A stretch of DNA of 61,938 nt, taken from the IMG/VR virus record IMGVR_UViG_3300025889_000121, positions 1 through 61,938 of that record; one strand, given 5' to 3'. Below are positions 7,209-14,267 of this stretch, in pieces (the first letter of the stretch is position 1; the number at the start of each line of letters is the position of its first letter). The notes beneath the pieces are model-generated. The model made no database searches. It was not told where the DNA came from and worked only from the letters and a program-made list of their open reading frames with translations. Source of the DNA: a virus. The translations under genes were made by a program, and so were the position numbers.

Positions 7209-8325
7209 GTGGTGAAGTCAAGTCTGATGTCACCACCCATAATGTAGGGCAAGTCCAAACTCCACCCCAATCTTGTTCTACATAACCATCGGTGAAAACA
7301 ATGGTGGTCTCAGGTTTAAGTTTTTCACTACGTATATACTCATTGAGACAACCTACATGTGTTCCACCACCTCCACGTGGTTTAGTAGTTGCTTTCAGTC
7401 GTTGATACTCTCCCTCTTTGTATTGTTCCACACCTGCAACTTCGTGGTCCCAATACACAAGCACAACGCTTTTTGGTGTTACGTCTTCACATATAGATAC
7501 AATCTCAGACAAGAATAGATTTATTTCTTCTTGTCCAATAGAACCTGATGTGTCAACACCAATTACAATGTCACCTACGGATTCACCAATCATGGAAGGC
7601 ATGTATATATCTTGCGATACATATCTTCTATGTGGTTTGCGCCACGATGACTTGTCTTTTGATTTGCATATAGAGTTTACAAACTGCCTTAACTCTCTGC
7701 GCCAATCTACTTTCGGTTTTAAGAAGTCTGTCACCCCTCTTATTTGATTGCCTGCCATCTTGCCACGCAGGATTTCACCTTGTCGCAAGGCTTGATCGAT
7801 TTGCTCTTTGACTTTTTTAACTTCGTTATCATCAAGCGCCTCTGCTTCGTCAAACCCATGCTCATCAAGAACCACAGTTACACCATCGCTCTGTGGATTT
7901 TCTTTCTGCAATATGTCAAAGATTTGTTTGGTAGTCATGTTGTCAAACCTTTGGTCATACAAACCTGATTTAGGCATAGCTGCAATGTTTTCATCAGGGT
8001 CGGCATTTTTAATAGTAGCGTTAACTACATAATCAGCCGCCATGTTTGTAAGCATAGGGTTCTTCTTAAACAAATCTTTCCATATATGCATGTGTTGAAA
8101 TGCTTTGTGTATTGCCTCATGCAAGACAATAAAGTTTAGTTCTTTCGTTGGCAGTGTTTGTATCCAATCAGGATTGTAAGTTACATCTCTACCATTAGTT
8201 CCTGCTGTGGGAACTTTGTCAGAGAAATTAACATCACCGATAGACAACACACCAGAGAACAAACAAAACTCTTTGCTACGCATGATAGCAATGTGAGACT
8301 TTGTGACTCTATCTTGTGGTGTCAT
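7177..8325 (-). CDS. VWA-like protein with N-terminal putative zinc metallopeptidase (DUF2201-like)
   Basis: The N-terminal domain has FIVLHEAIHKAF, an HExxH zinc site (H69, E70, H73), with D98 in ADYVVN as a possible third ligand. The C-terminal von Willebrand A domain has an intact MIDAS: D258-x-S260-x-S262 in GVDTSGSIG, T322 in GGGGTHVG and D346 in FTDGY. This architecture matches DUF2201 proteins that pair with MoxR AAA+ ATPases. The pair is thought to remodel or load metal into target proteins. It starts overlapping a newly identified 53-aa gene, with the MoxR gene just upstream. Confidence 0.85.
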   Translation of the reverse strand: MTPQDRVTKSHIAIMRSKEFCLFSGVLSIGDVNFSDKVPTAGTNGRDVTYNPDWIQTLPTKELNFIVLHEAIHKAFQHMHIWKDLFKKNPMLTNMAADYVVNATIKNADPDENIAAMPKSGLYDQRFDNMTTKQIFDILQKENPQSDGVTVVLDEHGFDEAEALDDNEVKKVKEQIDQALRQGEILRGKMAGNQIRGVTDFLKPKVDWRRELRQFVNSICKSKDKSSWRKPHRRYVSQDIYMPSMIGESVGDIVIGVDTSGSIGQEEINLFLSEIVSICEDVTPKSVVLVYWDHEVAGVEQYKEGEYQRLKATTKPRGGGGTHVGCLNEYIRSEKLKPETTIVFTDGYVEQDWGGVWTCPTLWVVTSDLTSPHGKTIKYEGD

Positions 8326-8483
8326 TCTGCCTCCTCGACTTCAAAGTCTGAACCTGCTACGTTTTTGTGCTGTTGATATTGTTCTAGTGCAAACTCACAA
8401 GCTTGTAGCTTACTTGTAAATGTTTTAACAACTTTACCAACACCTGTTTTTTGATACTCAACCACTAAGTATTCTTTTTGCAT
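8322..8483 (-). CDS. Small protein (53 aa) between MoxR and VWA genes
   Basis: ATG 8483 is preceded by AGGAG at good spacing, and the TGA overlaps the VWA start (ATGA). The product begins MQKEYLVVEYQKTG and ends acidic (FEVEEAE); it looks like a small alpha/beta protein. No family recognised. Tight coupling on one side and an 11-base gap from MoxR on the other make it a real member of the module. Confidence 0.7.
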   Translation of the reverse strand: MQKEYLVVEYQKTGVGKVVKTFTSKLQACEFALEQYQQHKNVAGSDFEVEEAE

Positions 8484-8492
8484 GCTAATCTC

Positions 8493-9539
8493 CTAGAAGA
8501 ATTGTTTATTACGCATTGCCCAATCTACAAACTTCTTATTGGTCGCCGCGATAGGTTGTTTACTACCATTCATGATGTTGACTGCAAATAGTGCTTGCAT
8601 CTCCATAGGCAATCTTTCCATGTATGTTAGCCAAGGTTCAAAGTTCTCTTTCGTAATACCCATCAACTCACGCATGACAAGAATAACTTTAGCCGAAGGG
8701 TCGGAAGGAATGTTAGCTTTATCAGGTTGTTTGTATATTGATTCACGTGTAGGCAGTTCGTCAGCCAATGAGAAGAACGCAGCCATGTCTCTAGCAGCTG
8801 ATTCACCTATGGTGCCTGCAAGTGCAGCCATGGTTGTATCAACACCTAGTTCCTTACGTGCTTTGACAATATGTGAGGCCTTGTGCAAAGAACGTGGGGT
8901 AACAAATGCTTCTTGCTCTCTAGTTGGATCAAATATATACATGTTCTCTTTCTGAGATTTATCAAGATAACTAGCAAGACAATGTGGAAATTGTTTTACC
9001 CATGCAATAACTTCTGCTGACAAGTCATTACTGATTGCCCAATTAATCCATTCATCATCACTAGGATTGCGTAGATACACAGATGTGATTCTGTTCTTAG
9101 CATGTGCTTTGAGTGAATCGCCAACACCATCTGTCAACATGTTACCTGTTGAATAGACTATTGAGTCAGGGTGAAACTTAACTGAACCTAGTCTTCTCTC
9201 GAGCATGACTGGTAATAGCATGTTCTTGACTGGCTCACTTGCTTTAGTAATCTCGTCAAGCATGATGATTACAGGCTTACCATGATGTAGTTGAAATCGT
9301 TCGTTAGGGTAGAACGCTGTTGACTTTGTTTCATGATTCATTGCAGGCATAGCCAAGTCACCAAGGTCTAAATCTGCGCAATCAATGTATACAGGTATGT
9401 GGTCAGGATGTTTCTCTGCAAGAGTTTGCAGTATAGATGATTTACCAATTCCAGGCTGACCTTGCACGTGGATAGTGGTAGTAGTGCCAACGCTACTAAT
9501 TAGATTAGTTACGTCTGTTAGATTTACGGTTAGTTGCAT
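8493..9539 (-). CDS. MoxR-type AAA+ ATPase
   Basis: Walker A is GQPGIGKSS (G27-S35), Walker B is IIMLDE (D95, E96), a sensor-1-like Asn is in VYSTGNML (N133), and an ARLLERR-like LERRLG follows. The protein is 348 aa, normal for a single-domain MoxR. These ATPases act as chaperones, usually with a VWA partner, and such a gene lies directly downstream. Palindrome copy b (9563-9592) lies 23 bases before the start, with AAAGGAAA as the ribosome site. Its phage role is unknown; assembly or host takeover are both possible. Confidence 0.88.
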   Translation of the reverse strand: MQLTVNLTDVTNLISSVGTTTTIHVQGQPGIGKSSILQTLAEKHPDHIPVYIDCADLDLGDLAMPAMNHETKSTAFYPNERFQLHHGKPVIIMLDEITKASEPVKNMLLPVMLERRLGSVKFHPDSIVYSTGNMLTDGVGDSLKAHAKNRITSVYLRNPSDDEWINWAISNDLSAEVIAWVKQFPHCLASYLDKSQKENMYIFDPTREQEAFVTPRSLHKASHIVKARKELGVDTTMAALAGTIGESAARDMAAFFSLADELPTRESIYKQPDKANIPSDPSAKVILVMRELMGITKENFEPWLTYMERLPMEMQALFAVNIMNGSKQPIAATNKKFVDWAMRNKQFF

Positions 9540-9562
9540 TGTAGTTTCCTTTCATAATAAAT

Positions 9563-9592
9563 GCACGTTTTCACAAAATTGTGAATTTGTGC
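9563..9592 (-). promoter_or_regulatory. 30-base leader palindrome, copy b
   Basis: Same sequence as copies a and c over the 30 bases (inner TTCACAA / TTGTGAA, outer GCAC / GTGC). It begins one base after the stop codon of the 317-aa gene and ends 23 bases before the MoxR start, so it is intercistronic. Confidence 0.7.
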
Positions 9593-9593
9593 G

Positions 9594-10547
9594 TTAAACA
9601 ACTGGTTCAAGAACTGATAGCTGTCGACCTTTAAAGTCTCTATCTATCGCCTGTTGAAGTAAGTTCAAACTAGGTAATTTCCATACGTGACGAAACCAAT
9701 CATGCTGAGCATGTTTAGTTATAAAATGAAGCATAGTTTTATAATGACTTTCGTCTGTAGTTTGATCTTTTACATCAAACTTATATTTATCATATGTTTC
9801 ATCAGTAATTGTTGCATTTAGTAACGGATATGCAGACTCAACGTAATCATGTAAATCTTTTAGTTTTGTCTTACGCAAAGAATTAAGCAGTTTTCTGTTA
9901 ACTTTGTATTTTGTTGGTTGCACAAATTGCTCAACGTTTGTTGGTTTGCCTTCGTAATCAAACGCATAAGGAATATTGTCAGCAACATCAAACCAAGAGT
10001 GACCGTTAATCAAAGATGAGCCATCTATGTTTGACATGCGCGCTGTAAAGTTAAGTGGTTGCTCACAATCTTTTTCATTAAAACCTTCAGGAACATATTC
10101 ACGCCAAGGAATTGAATAAAATATTTTCTTGGTGAATCTTGTATAATAGTTCTCACCTCCCCTACTTCCTACTATGTGATATCTACTTAGCTTCATAGTA
10201 AAATGGTCTGGGTAATAAAATAAGTCGTTGCTTTTATCAAAAGATTTTTTAAGTTCGTTTTCAAAATCCCTTTCTTCGCCGACAGGATGTCGAACATCAT
10301 ATGGCGAGTTACGACTAAGCGAGTAATATGGGTATTCAGCATCGAAATATTTTGTAAGATATACACTGCCGTAATGTTTTGTTATCATATTTCTGCTTGA
10401 TTGAAACTGCATTATAATGTCTCTCTCTTCTTGTGGTTCGTGTCGAGTAAAGCTAATAGGGTCCATAAATTGCCATAGTGGCTCTAGTTTTTCATACTGC
10501 AAAATCTTTGGTTCAGTATTCCAGTTAATACTTAAATCAAATGTCAT
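9594..10547 (-). CDS. Hypothetical protein (317 aa), first gene of the MoxR operon
   Basis: No family recognised. It is rich in aromatic residues and histidine (for example HDWFRHVWKLPSL near the C-terminus), with no transmembrane segment and no clear catalytic motif. It is the first gene after the perfect promoter at 10649-10677 and palindrome copy c; the start has AAAGGAAA upstream. It probably belongs functionally with the downstream MoxR/VWA genes. Confidence 0.72.
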   Translation of the reverse strand: MTFDLSINWNTEPKILQYEKLEPLWQFMDPISFTRHEPQEERDIIMQFQSSRNMITKHYGSVYLTKYFDAEYPYYSLSRNSPYDVRHPVGEERDFENELKKSFDKSNDLFYYPDHFTMKLSRYHIVGSRGGENYYTRFTKKIFYSIPWREYVPEGFNEKDCEQPLNFTARMSNIDGSSLINGHSWFDVADNIPYAFDYEGKPTNVEQFVQPTKYKVNRKLLNSLRKTKLKDLHDYVESAYPLLNATITDETYDKYKFDVKDQTTDESHYKTMLHFITKHAQHDWFRHVWKLPSLNLLQQAIDRDFKGRQLSVLEPVV

Positions 10548-10573
10548 GATAGTTTCCTTTCATATTTTGTTAA

Positions 10574-10603
10574 GCACGTTTTCACAAAATTGTGAATTTG
10601 TGC
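10574..10603 (-). promoter_or_regulatory. 30-base leader palindrome, copy c
   Basis: Identical to copies a and b. It lies in the predicted untranslated leader, about 40 bases downstream of the expected transcription start and 26 bases upstream of the 10547 start codon. Confidence 0.72.
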
Positions 10604-10648
10604 AGGGTTAGATTGCGTTTGTATGGGATAGACTACCCCCATTCTTAT

Positions 10649-10677
10649 AGTATACACTATTTAGTTAACAATGTCAA
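10649..10677 (-). promoter_or_regulatory. Sigma70 promoter for the 317-aa / MoxR operon
   Basis: On the minus strand, TTGACA (10677-10672), a 17-base spacer and TATACT (10654-10649). The -35 box sits right after the stop codon of the 67-aa zinc-ribbon gene. Consensus match and spacing are near perfect. Confidence 0.85.
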
Positions 10678-10678
10678 G

Positions 10679-10882
10679 TCATTTAATTAGCCCTCCTTTA
10701 TTATTAATGCCTTTCAAATCATCAGGATTGGTGAACAACATGTAGTTAGATTTGTGCATTGGTGCTACACAATGTTTTACTTTGTTAGCTTCGTTCTCAC
10801 CACAAGATAAACAGGTCTTGTATCCTAACTTGTGTCTACCTGTAGGCACGTGTTCCCCACAATTTATACAAACGTAGTTCAT
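10679..10882 (-). CDS. Small zinc-ribbon protein (67 aa)
   Basis: CINCGEHVPTGRHKLGYKTC followed by LSCGE gives two CxxC pairs of a zinc ribbon. A DksA/TraR-like nucleic-acid or RNA polymerase contact is possible, but the coiled coil of DksA is missing. The start overlaps the stop of the 80-aa gene upstream (ATGA type). It is the last gene before promoter 10649-10677. Confidence 0.7.
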   Translation of the reverse strand: MNYVCINCGEHVPTGRHKLGYKTCLSCGENEANKVKHCVAPMHKSNYMLFTNPDDLKGINNKGGLIK

Positions 10883-11121
10883 GCGACCTCCTCCTTATAA
10901 AAATTTATAGGTTGTAGTTCACAGTAACATTTTGTGTTTCTAACAAGCCATGTAGAGCATTCACCAAAGTCACTTTCGTCTTGTTCTTCATAATGAGAAC
11001 AAGTTTGTTGGCTCTCATAATCATGTCCATGTGGGCATGGGTGTAACTCGGTTATTTCCCCTGAACATACCTTGCTAAACACATTTGCATGGTCTTCGTT
11101 TTTTAAATCTAAAAACATCAT
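10879..11121 (-). CDS. Hypothetical cysteine-rich protein (80 aa)
   Basis: The protein has seven cysteines (CSGEITELHPCPHGH, QTCSHYEE, ECSTW, KCYCEL) and several histidines, so metal binding is likely. The start at 11121 overlaps the preceding stop by four bases. No family recognised. Confidence 0.62.
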   Translation of the reverse strand: MMFLDLKNEDHANVFSKVCSGEITELHPCPHGHDYESQQTCSHYEEQDESDFGECSTWLVRNTKCYCELQPINFYKEEVA

Positions 11122-11360
11122 TCGTCTTCCTCCTTTTCTATCTCCTCTATTTCTATCAATGTTTCATAATCATTACAACTTAAATTTAATTCCTCATATT
11201 TGTCTATCTCTCTTGTTACTGCAAGTGGCGTATACTTAAATTCAATGCCACCTGATTCGATAGCTTTTTCAACATCTTCTTCGCTTTCAGCCTCAACAAT
11301 ATATTCAGAGGTTGCCCACAAAGTATATTCTTGCTCTACCAAAACTCTATATTTATTCAT
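11118..11360 (-). CDS. Small acidic protein, possibly DpnD/PcfM-like (80 aa)
   Basis: The opening KYRVLVEQEYTLWATSEYIV, followed by EAESEEDVEKAIESG, resembles the small DpnD/PcfM-like beta-alpha fold found on mobile elements. The C-terminus is a run of Glu and Ile. It is coupled to its neighbours on both sides by 4-base overlaps. The family call is weak. Confidence 0.6.
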   Translation of the reverse strand: MNKYRVLVEQEYTLWATSEYIVEAESEEDVEKAIESGGIEFKYTPLAVTREIDKYEELNLSCNDYETLIEIEEIEKEEDE

Positions 11361-11596
11361 TTCATTTCCTCCCCAAAGGTTGTGTCAATACATGCTTGAC
11401 CTGTTTTTAAATAGATATTACTGCCATACTCAGTGGCTTGAAAAGCTATACCTTTCTGACATACATAATCAGGTAGTAGTGGGTTAATCAGTGGTCCTAA
11501 TTCTTGCCACAAATATGTCACTCCCCACCCAATTAATATGCCCATGACTACACCTAAGAACATATCGCCATAACTTACTCCGTCTATTACTTTCAT
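11357..11596 (-). CDS. Small membrane protein (79 aa)
   Basis: One clear transmembrane helix near residues 12-31 (DMFLGVVMGILIGWGVTYLW), then a soluble tail with two cysteines (VCQKG, QACID). The start at 11596 shares a base with the stop of the 44-aa gene. The function is unknown; membrane location suggests host-envelope or superinfection effects, which is inference only. Confidence 0.65.
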   Translation of the reverse strand: MKVIDGVSYGDMFLGVVMGILIGWGVTYLWQELGPLINPLLPDYVCQKGIAFQATEYGSNIYLKTGQACIDTTFGEEMK

Positions 11597-11730
11597 TAGT
11601 GTTTCTCCTCAGTTACTTCGTGAACGATACTGACTATCCCATTATCGTCTAATGCTTCAACGATTTGGTCAAACCAATCTTTAGCTGTGTCGATACTATC
11701 CTCGACTATGACTAGAAATTTTCTATCCAT
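11596..11730 (-). CDS. Small acidic protein (44 aa)
   Basis: ATG 11730 is preceded by GGAGG nine bases upstream, and the TAA overlaps the next ATG (TAATG). The product starts MDRKFLVIVEDSID and looks like a compact alpha/beta fold. An in-frame ATG at 11754 would add eight residues. No family recognised. Confidence 0.65.
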   Translation of the reverse strand: MDRKFLVIVEDSIDTAKDWFDQIVEALDDNGIVSIVHEVTEEKH

Positions 11731-11763
11731 TTCAATTTTCCTCCGTTTTAACATATAACTCTC

Positions 11764-11931
11764 TTATAGTGTAGTTACCCATACAAGCATAGAAGCTGTT
11801 GTAAAACCAAGACCAAAACCTACGGCAAAAGATAGAATTATCTTGTCCCTAGCCTCGCGTGCATACTGCACCTTCCATAGCCAATTTTGTTTGGCACGTT
11901 TTGCTGATATATCTTCGTCAAATGTATACAT
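11764..11931 (-). CDS. Small membrane protein (55 aa)
   Basis: I use ATG 11931 with GGAGA upstream; the frame stays open further 5' but that part overlaps a terminator and another gene. A charged N-terminal half (REARDK) is followed by one C-terminal transmembrane helix (ILSFAVGFGLGFTTASMLVW). Positive-inside arrangement suggests an N-in, C-out topology. The function is unknown. Confidence 0.6.
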   Translation of the reverse strand: MYTFDEDISAKRAKQNWLWKVQYAREARDKIILSFAVGFGLGFTTASMLVWVTTL

Positions 11932-11944
11932 AGTTACTCTCCTT

Positions 11945-11967
11945 AAAAGAGGAGGCTTTCGCCCCCT
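11945..11967 (-). terminator. Rho-independent terminator with GAAA loop, leftward
   Basis: On the minus strand, GGGGGC, a GAAA tetraloop, GCCTCC (one G-T wobble), then TCTTTT. It follows the stop of the 74-aa gene directly. Downstream leftward genes have no clear promoter before 10677, so either readthrough or antitermination supplies them. Confidence 0.8.
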
Positions 11968-11971
11968 GTGA

Positions 11972-12196
11972 TTAAAAATCATTATCAAATTTAACTGATG
12001 CCTTAATTGTGTCTTCGATTGCCCAGTATAGTTTGTTACCATATTCGGTATCTCTTGTACCACCATATAGGCTATCAGGGTCGGGTTCGATACATCTAGA
12101 TTCAATACCTAACTCTGTTACAACACTCACAAAAACTTTGTGTGCGATATCGCAAATTTCTTCTAACTCTAACTTACATTGTTTTTCTACTTGCAT
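11972..12196 (-). CDS. Hypothetical protein (74 aa)
   Basis: I use ATG 12196 with GGAGA upstream. The frame continues 5' through palindrome copy d, which should be untranslated. The protein is acidic (MQVEKQCKLELEEICDIAHK...), with three cysteines and no recognised motif. It is the last gene before the 11945-11967 terminator. Confidence 0.62.
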   Translation of the reverse strand: MQVEKQCKLELEEICDIAHKVFVSVVTELGIESRCIEPDPDSLYGGTRDTEYGNKLYWAIEDTIKASVKFDNDF

Positions 12197-12214
12197 AATA
12201 GTCTCCTTGTATAT

Positions 12215-12244
12215 ACACGTTTTCACAAAATTGTGAATTTGTGT
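12215..12244 (-). promoter_or_regulatory. 30-base leader palindrome, copy d
   Basis: Same core as copies a-c, but the outer arms are ACAC / GTGT: both bases of the outermost pair have changed and pairing is kept. It begins one base after the stop of the 68-aa gene and ends 18 bases before the 12196 start. Confidence 0.7.
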
Positions 12245-12245
12245 G

Positions 12246-12452
12246 TTAAAAAAGTGGTTCTCCATGCTTTGCAGTAAACTCATCATTGAGTTCTTTCGCA
12301 GTCTTGATTACCACATCTAGCTTTACTACTTTTAAATCAGGTTTGTTTGCAACAAACCACCCAGCCTCACGTTTTGATCGAAATCTACGCAAGGGTATTG
12401 CATCGTCATCAACGACTATGTGTGTGAACGGATATAGTTCTTCACTTGACAC
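12246..12452 (-). CDS. Hypothetical protein (68 aa)
   Basis: A small protein with FRSKREAGWFVANKPDLKVVKL and a C-terminus of GEPLF. I recall similar small phage proteins with a KR-EAQWF / GE-LF pattern, but no function. The start overlaps the 122-aa gene by 11 bases. The stop is followed after one base by palindrome copy d. Confidence 0.6.
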   Translation of the reverse strand: MSSEELYPFTHIVVDDDAIPLRRFRSKREAGWFVANKPDLKVVKLDVVIKTAKELNDEFTAKHGEPLF

Positions 12453-12810
12453 GATGGATGAACCTACTTTTAATCTTAATCTTACCTTCGCTTAGAAGTT
12501 GGTCGAGTTTGTCGGTCGAGTAAAATGCTTCTTGCAACATACAAGGCTTCCTCCGTGTGTAGCGTAGTTGATCGCCTGTGGCTCGGTAACTAGACAATAT
12601 ATTCAGATTAACTAGGTAAGGGAGAATATGTGTAAGTTGTCTGTGTTGAAACCCCAAGCGTGTGGTAATATCAGTTGGTGACATATCTATATCATCGTCA
12701 CATAGTAACTCTAGTATCATGTCGCGAACTTTTGAAAAGCGTAGTTCGGTGCCATCTACCTTTTTATAGATATGGGTTAATACATTATCCTTATTTGGTA
12801 TGCGCATCAT
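12442..12810 (-). CDS. Putative winged-helix DNA-binding protein (122 aa)
   Basis: The segment FSKVRDMILELLCDDDIDMSPTDITTRLGFQHRQLTHILPYLVNLNILSSYR reads as helix, helix-turn-helix and a second helix followed by two strands, the winged-helix pattern of small transcription regulators. Lys- and Arg-rich ends would suit DNA binding. It is coupled to the 68-aa gene. It is a candidate regulator of the leftward operons, but the fold is inferred from pattern only. Confidence 0.6.
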   Translation of the reverse strand: MMRIPNKDNVLTHIYKKVDGTELRFSKVRDMILELLCDDDIDMSPTDITTRLGFQHRQLTHILPYLVNLNILSSYRATGDQLRYTRRKPCMLQEAFYSTDKLDQLLSEGKIKIKSRFIHRVK

Positions 12811-12813
12811 AAG

Positions 12814-13053
12814 TTAGTCCTCACAGTTACCATTTATACAGAACCTGTTACCAGACAATATTTCTTCTTCGAGTTTGTCCATAGCATCGCGTTCAGCTTT
12901 GTCAGGCTCACCCTTATGTCTGTCGACAAGTGAAAGTATTGCAACAGCCATTTCTTGTCTGCCGAAGCACATATCGTCAGCTGTAGGTTGGGCTAGTTCT
13001 TCGTTGCAATATATAACTATCTCATCGAGTATTTCGTTAGCTTTGTTACTCAT
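12814..13053 (-). CDS. Hypothetical protein (79 aa)
   Basis: I use ATG 13053, which overlaps the stop of the 59-aa gene (ATGA) and has AAGGAG ten bases upstream; a longer frame to 13098 lies inside that gene. The sequence is acidic and helical (MSNKANEILDEIVIYCNEEL...), ending in CINGNCED. No family recognised. Confidence 0.62.
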   Translation of the reverse strand: MSNKANEILDEIVIYCNEELAQPTADDMCFGRQEMAVAILSLVDRHKGEPDKAERDAMDKLEEEILSGNRFCINGNCED

Positions 13054-13229
13054 TCTAGGTCTACTCCTTTTTTGTTTATGTGCGTTACGCACGACCATGT
13101 GATAGTAGATAAGTCGTAATGTTTGGATAACATTTCTTCTATATCTGCATCAGAGTTGTTAATATGATGAAATGTAACTCGACCAATGCCGTCTATCACG
13201 ACTACTGATTTGCATGTTTCGGTGTTCAT
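13050..13229 (-). CDS. Hypothetical protein (59 aa)
   Basis: ATG 13229 overlaps the stop of the DUF6915-like gene and the TGA overlaps the next ATG, so this gene is coupled on both sides. The product has a strand-rich start (KSVVVIDGIGRVTFHHI) and no recognised motif. Double overlap and the lack of gaps on either side make it a likely real gene. Confidence 0.65.
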   Translation of the reverse strand: MNTETCKSVVVIDGIGRVTFHHINNSDADIEEMLSKHYDLSTITWSCVTHINKKGVDLE

Positions 13230-13573
13230 ACCATTTTCTCTTCAATGACATCGTAACCTCGAGACATCCAACTTTTAGGTGTTATGTTTCGGAACCAATC
13301 TGATACAGTAGGTATGATGCCACCACAGTCTTCTTTGACGTGTTGTTCGCCTATGTATCTGACAGGGACTTCTTTGCCGTCTGAATTAGTGATTGTAGTG
13401 CCGAACACACGCTCGCACTCAAATATACCTTGTGCGTGGTGACGTAGTGCTCTATGTCTGAAATCGGCAAATGTTTCTTTAGTAGCATCGAACCAATCAT
13501 GAATCGGTTGATAGTCTGTGGGTTTGCCGCCCCACTTTTTGACACTTGTTAGTGCGTGGTGATATGTGTGCAT
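13226..13573 (-). CDS. DUF6915-like protein (115 aa)
   Basis: The motifs YHHALTSVKKWGG, PIHDWFDATKETFADFRHRA, RHHAQGIFECERVFG and VRYIGEQHVKEDCGG match a conserved family I know as DUF6915. Its many invariant histidines suggest metal binding or catalysis, but no activity is known to me. I use ATG 13573 with GGAG upstream. It is the first gene after promoter 13665-13693 and palindrome copy e. Confidence 0.78.
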   Translation of the reverse strand: MHTYHHALTSVKKWGGKPTDYQPIHDWFDATKETFADFRHRALRHHAQGIFECERVFGTTITNSDGKEVPVRYIGEQHVKEDCGGIIPTVSDWFRNITPKSWMSRGYDVIEEKMV

Positions 13574-13590
13574 ATCGTTCTCCTCTCTGT

Positions 13591-13620
13591 CCACAAATTC
13601 ACAAAATTGTGAAAACGTGG
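13591..13620 (-). promoter_or_regulatory. 30-base leader palindrome, copy e (inverted orientation)
   Basis: Outer arms CCAC / GTGG with a further T-A pair (13590/13621), inner TTCACAA / TTGTGAA. The asymmetric parts run in the opposite direction from copies a-d. It lies about 40 bases after the predicted transcription start and 17 bases before the 13573 start codon. Confidence 0.7.
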
Positions 13621-13664
13621 AATGGTTAATAAATAAAAATGAGTTTCTTTTGCCCATTTCTATT

Positions 13665-13693
13665 ATTATACTACATCTAGCTGACAAAGTCAA
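13665..13693 (-). promoter_or_regulatory. Sigma70 promoter for the DUF6915-led operon
   Basis: On the minus strand, TTGACT (13693-13688), a 17-base spacer and TATAAT (13670-13665). It starts two bases from the stop codon of the 87-aa regulator and drives the 13573 operon through palindrome copy e. Confidence 0.85.
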
Positions 13694-13694
13694 G

Positions 13695-13958
13695 TTAGTT
13701 CCAGTCCTCTCGAAGCTGTTTTATATCTACGACGTTGTTAACTTCGTTAGCTTTGTCCTCATTCTTTTTCTCATGGCGCTTGAGCTCTATTAGAAATAGT
13801 TTCCATAGTCCTGCAGGCATAGGGAACTTGCCTTTCTCCCATCTCGCCCATGTCTCTCTTGACACACAAACGTAATGTGCACAATCAGCCTGTGATAATT
13901 TTGATCGCAGTCTTACATTCTTTATTTCGGATATGCTTGGGGTGTGATATAGGCTCAT
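13695..13958 (-). CDS. XRE-family helix-turn-helix regulator (87 aa)
   Basis: The HTH is LRSKLSQADCAHYVCVSRETWARWEKGKFPMP, with the recognition helix around RETWARWEKG. It is a short one-domain XRE protein with a charged C-terminal tail (KKNEDKANEVNNVVD). The start overlaps the stop of a second XRE gene (ATGA), so both are made from promoter 14199-14227. The two share the same layout (helix, HTH, G-x-x-PMP, W-x-LF) and are likely old duplicates. It is probably a repressor acting at the nearby 15-bp palindromes. Confidence 0.85.
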   Translation of the reverse strand: MSLYHTPSISEIKNVRLRSKLSQADCAHYVCVSRETWARWEKGKFPMPAGLWKLFLIELKRHEKKNEDKANEVNNVVDIKQLREDWN

Positions 13959-14173
13959 GACATCTTACCTTGTCTTGACTTTATCACCCTGCATTTAAGT
14001 TCAAATAGTTCCCAATATGCAAGTGGCATTGGTGTGTTTCCTCTCTCGTATCGTTGAAAAGTTCGGTTGCTAATGTGAAGCAAATTGCCTGCGTCTGTGG
14101 TTGACAGTTTTAAGTCTAGGCGCAAATCTTTTATTTCTTTTGGGGTGGGTGGTCGTAGTATTTTATCGGTCAT
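13955..14173 (-). CDS. XRE-family helix-turn-helix regulator (72 aa)
   Basis: The HTH is LRLDLKLSTTDAGNLLHISNRTFQRYERGNTPMP. I use ATG 14173, five bases after GGAG. The frame extends to a TTG at 14227, but that TTG is the -35 box of the promoter, so it is not a start. The product is a paralogue of the 87-aa regulator downstream. Its promoter carries a GCGACA-type operator in the spacer, so it probably represses itself. Confidence 0.85.
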   Translation of the reverse strand: MTDKILRPPTPKEIKDLRLDLKLSTTDAGNLLHISNRTFQRYERGNTPMPLAYWELFELKCRVIKSRQGKMS

Positions 14174-14198
14174 CATCTCTCCTTTAGCTTGGATATTT

Positions 14199-14227
14199 AG
14201 TATAGCAACGCGACAGATTGTCGTCAA
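14199..14227 (-). promoter_or_regulatory. Sigma70 promoter of the XRE pair, with operator in the spacer
   Basis: On the minus strand, TTGACG (14227-14222), a 17-base spacer and TATACT (14204-14199). The spacer holds most of a GCGACA-N3-TGTCGC palindrome (14210-14224), so a bound repressor would block polymerase directly. Confidence 0.88.
14210..14224. promoter_or_regulatory. Operator-like 15-bp palindrome, site 1
   Basis: GCGACAGATTGTCGT, one mismatch from a perfect dyad with GCGACA and TGTCGC arms. It lies between the -35 and -10 boxes of the XRE promoter. Confidence 0.75.
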
Positions 14228-14253
14228 TACAGGTAAGCAAAATTTATATAGAG

Positions 14254-14267
14254 GCGACAGATTGACT
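14254..14267. promoter_or_regulatory. Operator half site, site 2
   Basis: GCGACAGATTGACT: one intact arm, with the second degraded. The TTGACT within it could serve as a rightward -35 box for the 14305 frame, with TATTTA at 14285-14290. That would put the transcription start on top of the AGGAG, so a rightward promoter is doubtful. Confidence 0.45.

Noticed and set aside
11932-12105. Upstream extension of the 55-aa membrane protein
   Set aside because: It would run through a terminator and the 74-aa gene; ATG 11931 has its own ribosome site.
14174-14227. Upstream extension of the XRE gene to a TTG
   Set aside because: The TTG is the -35 box of a perfect promoter, and the region holds the -10 box and operator.
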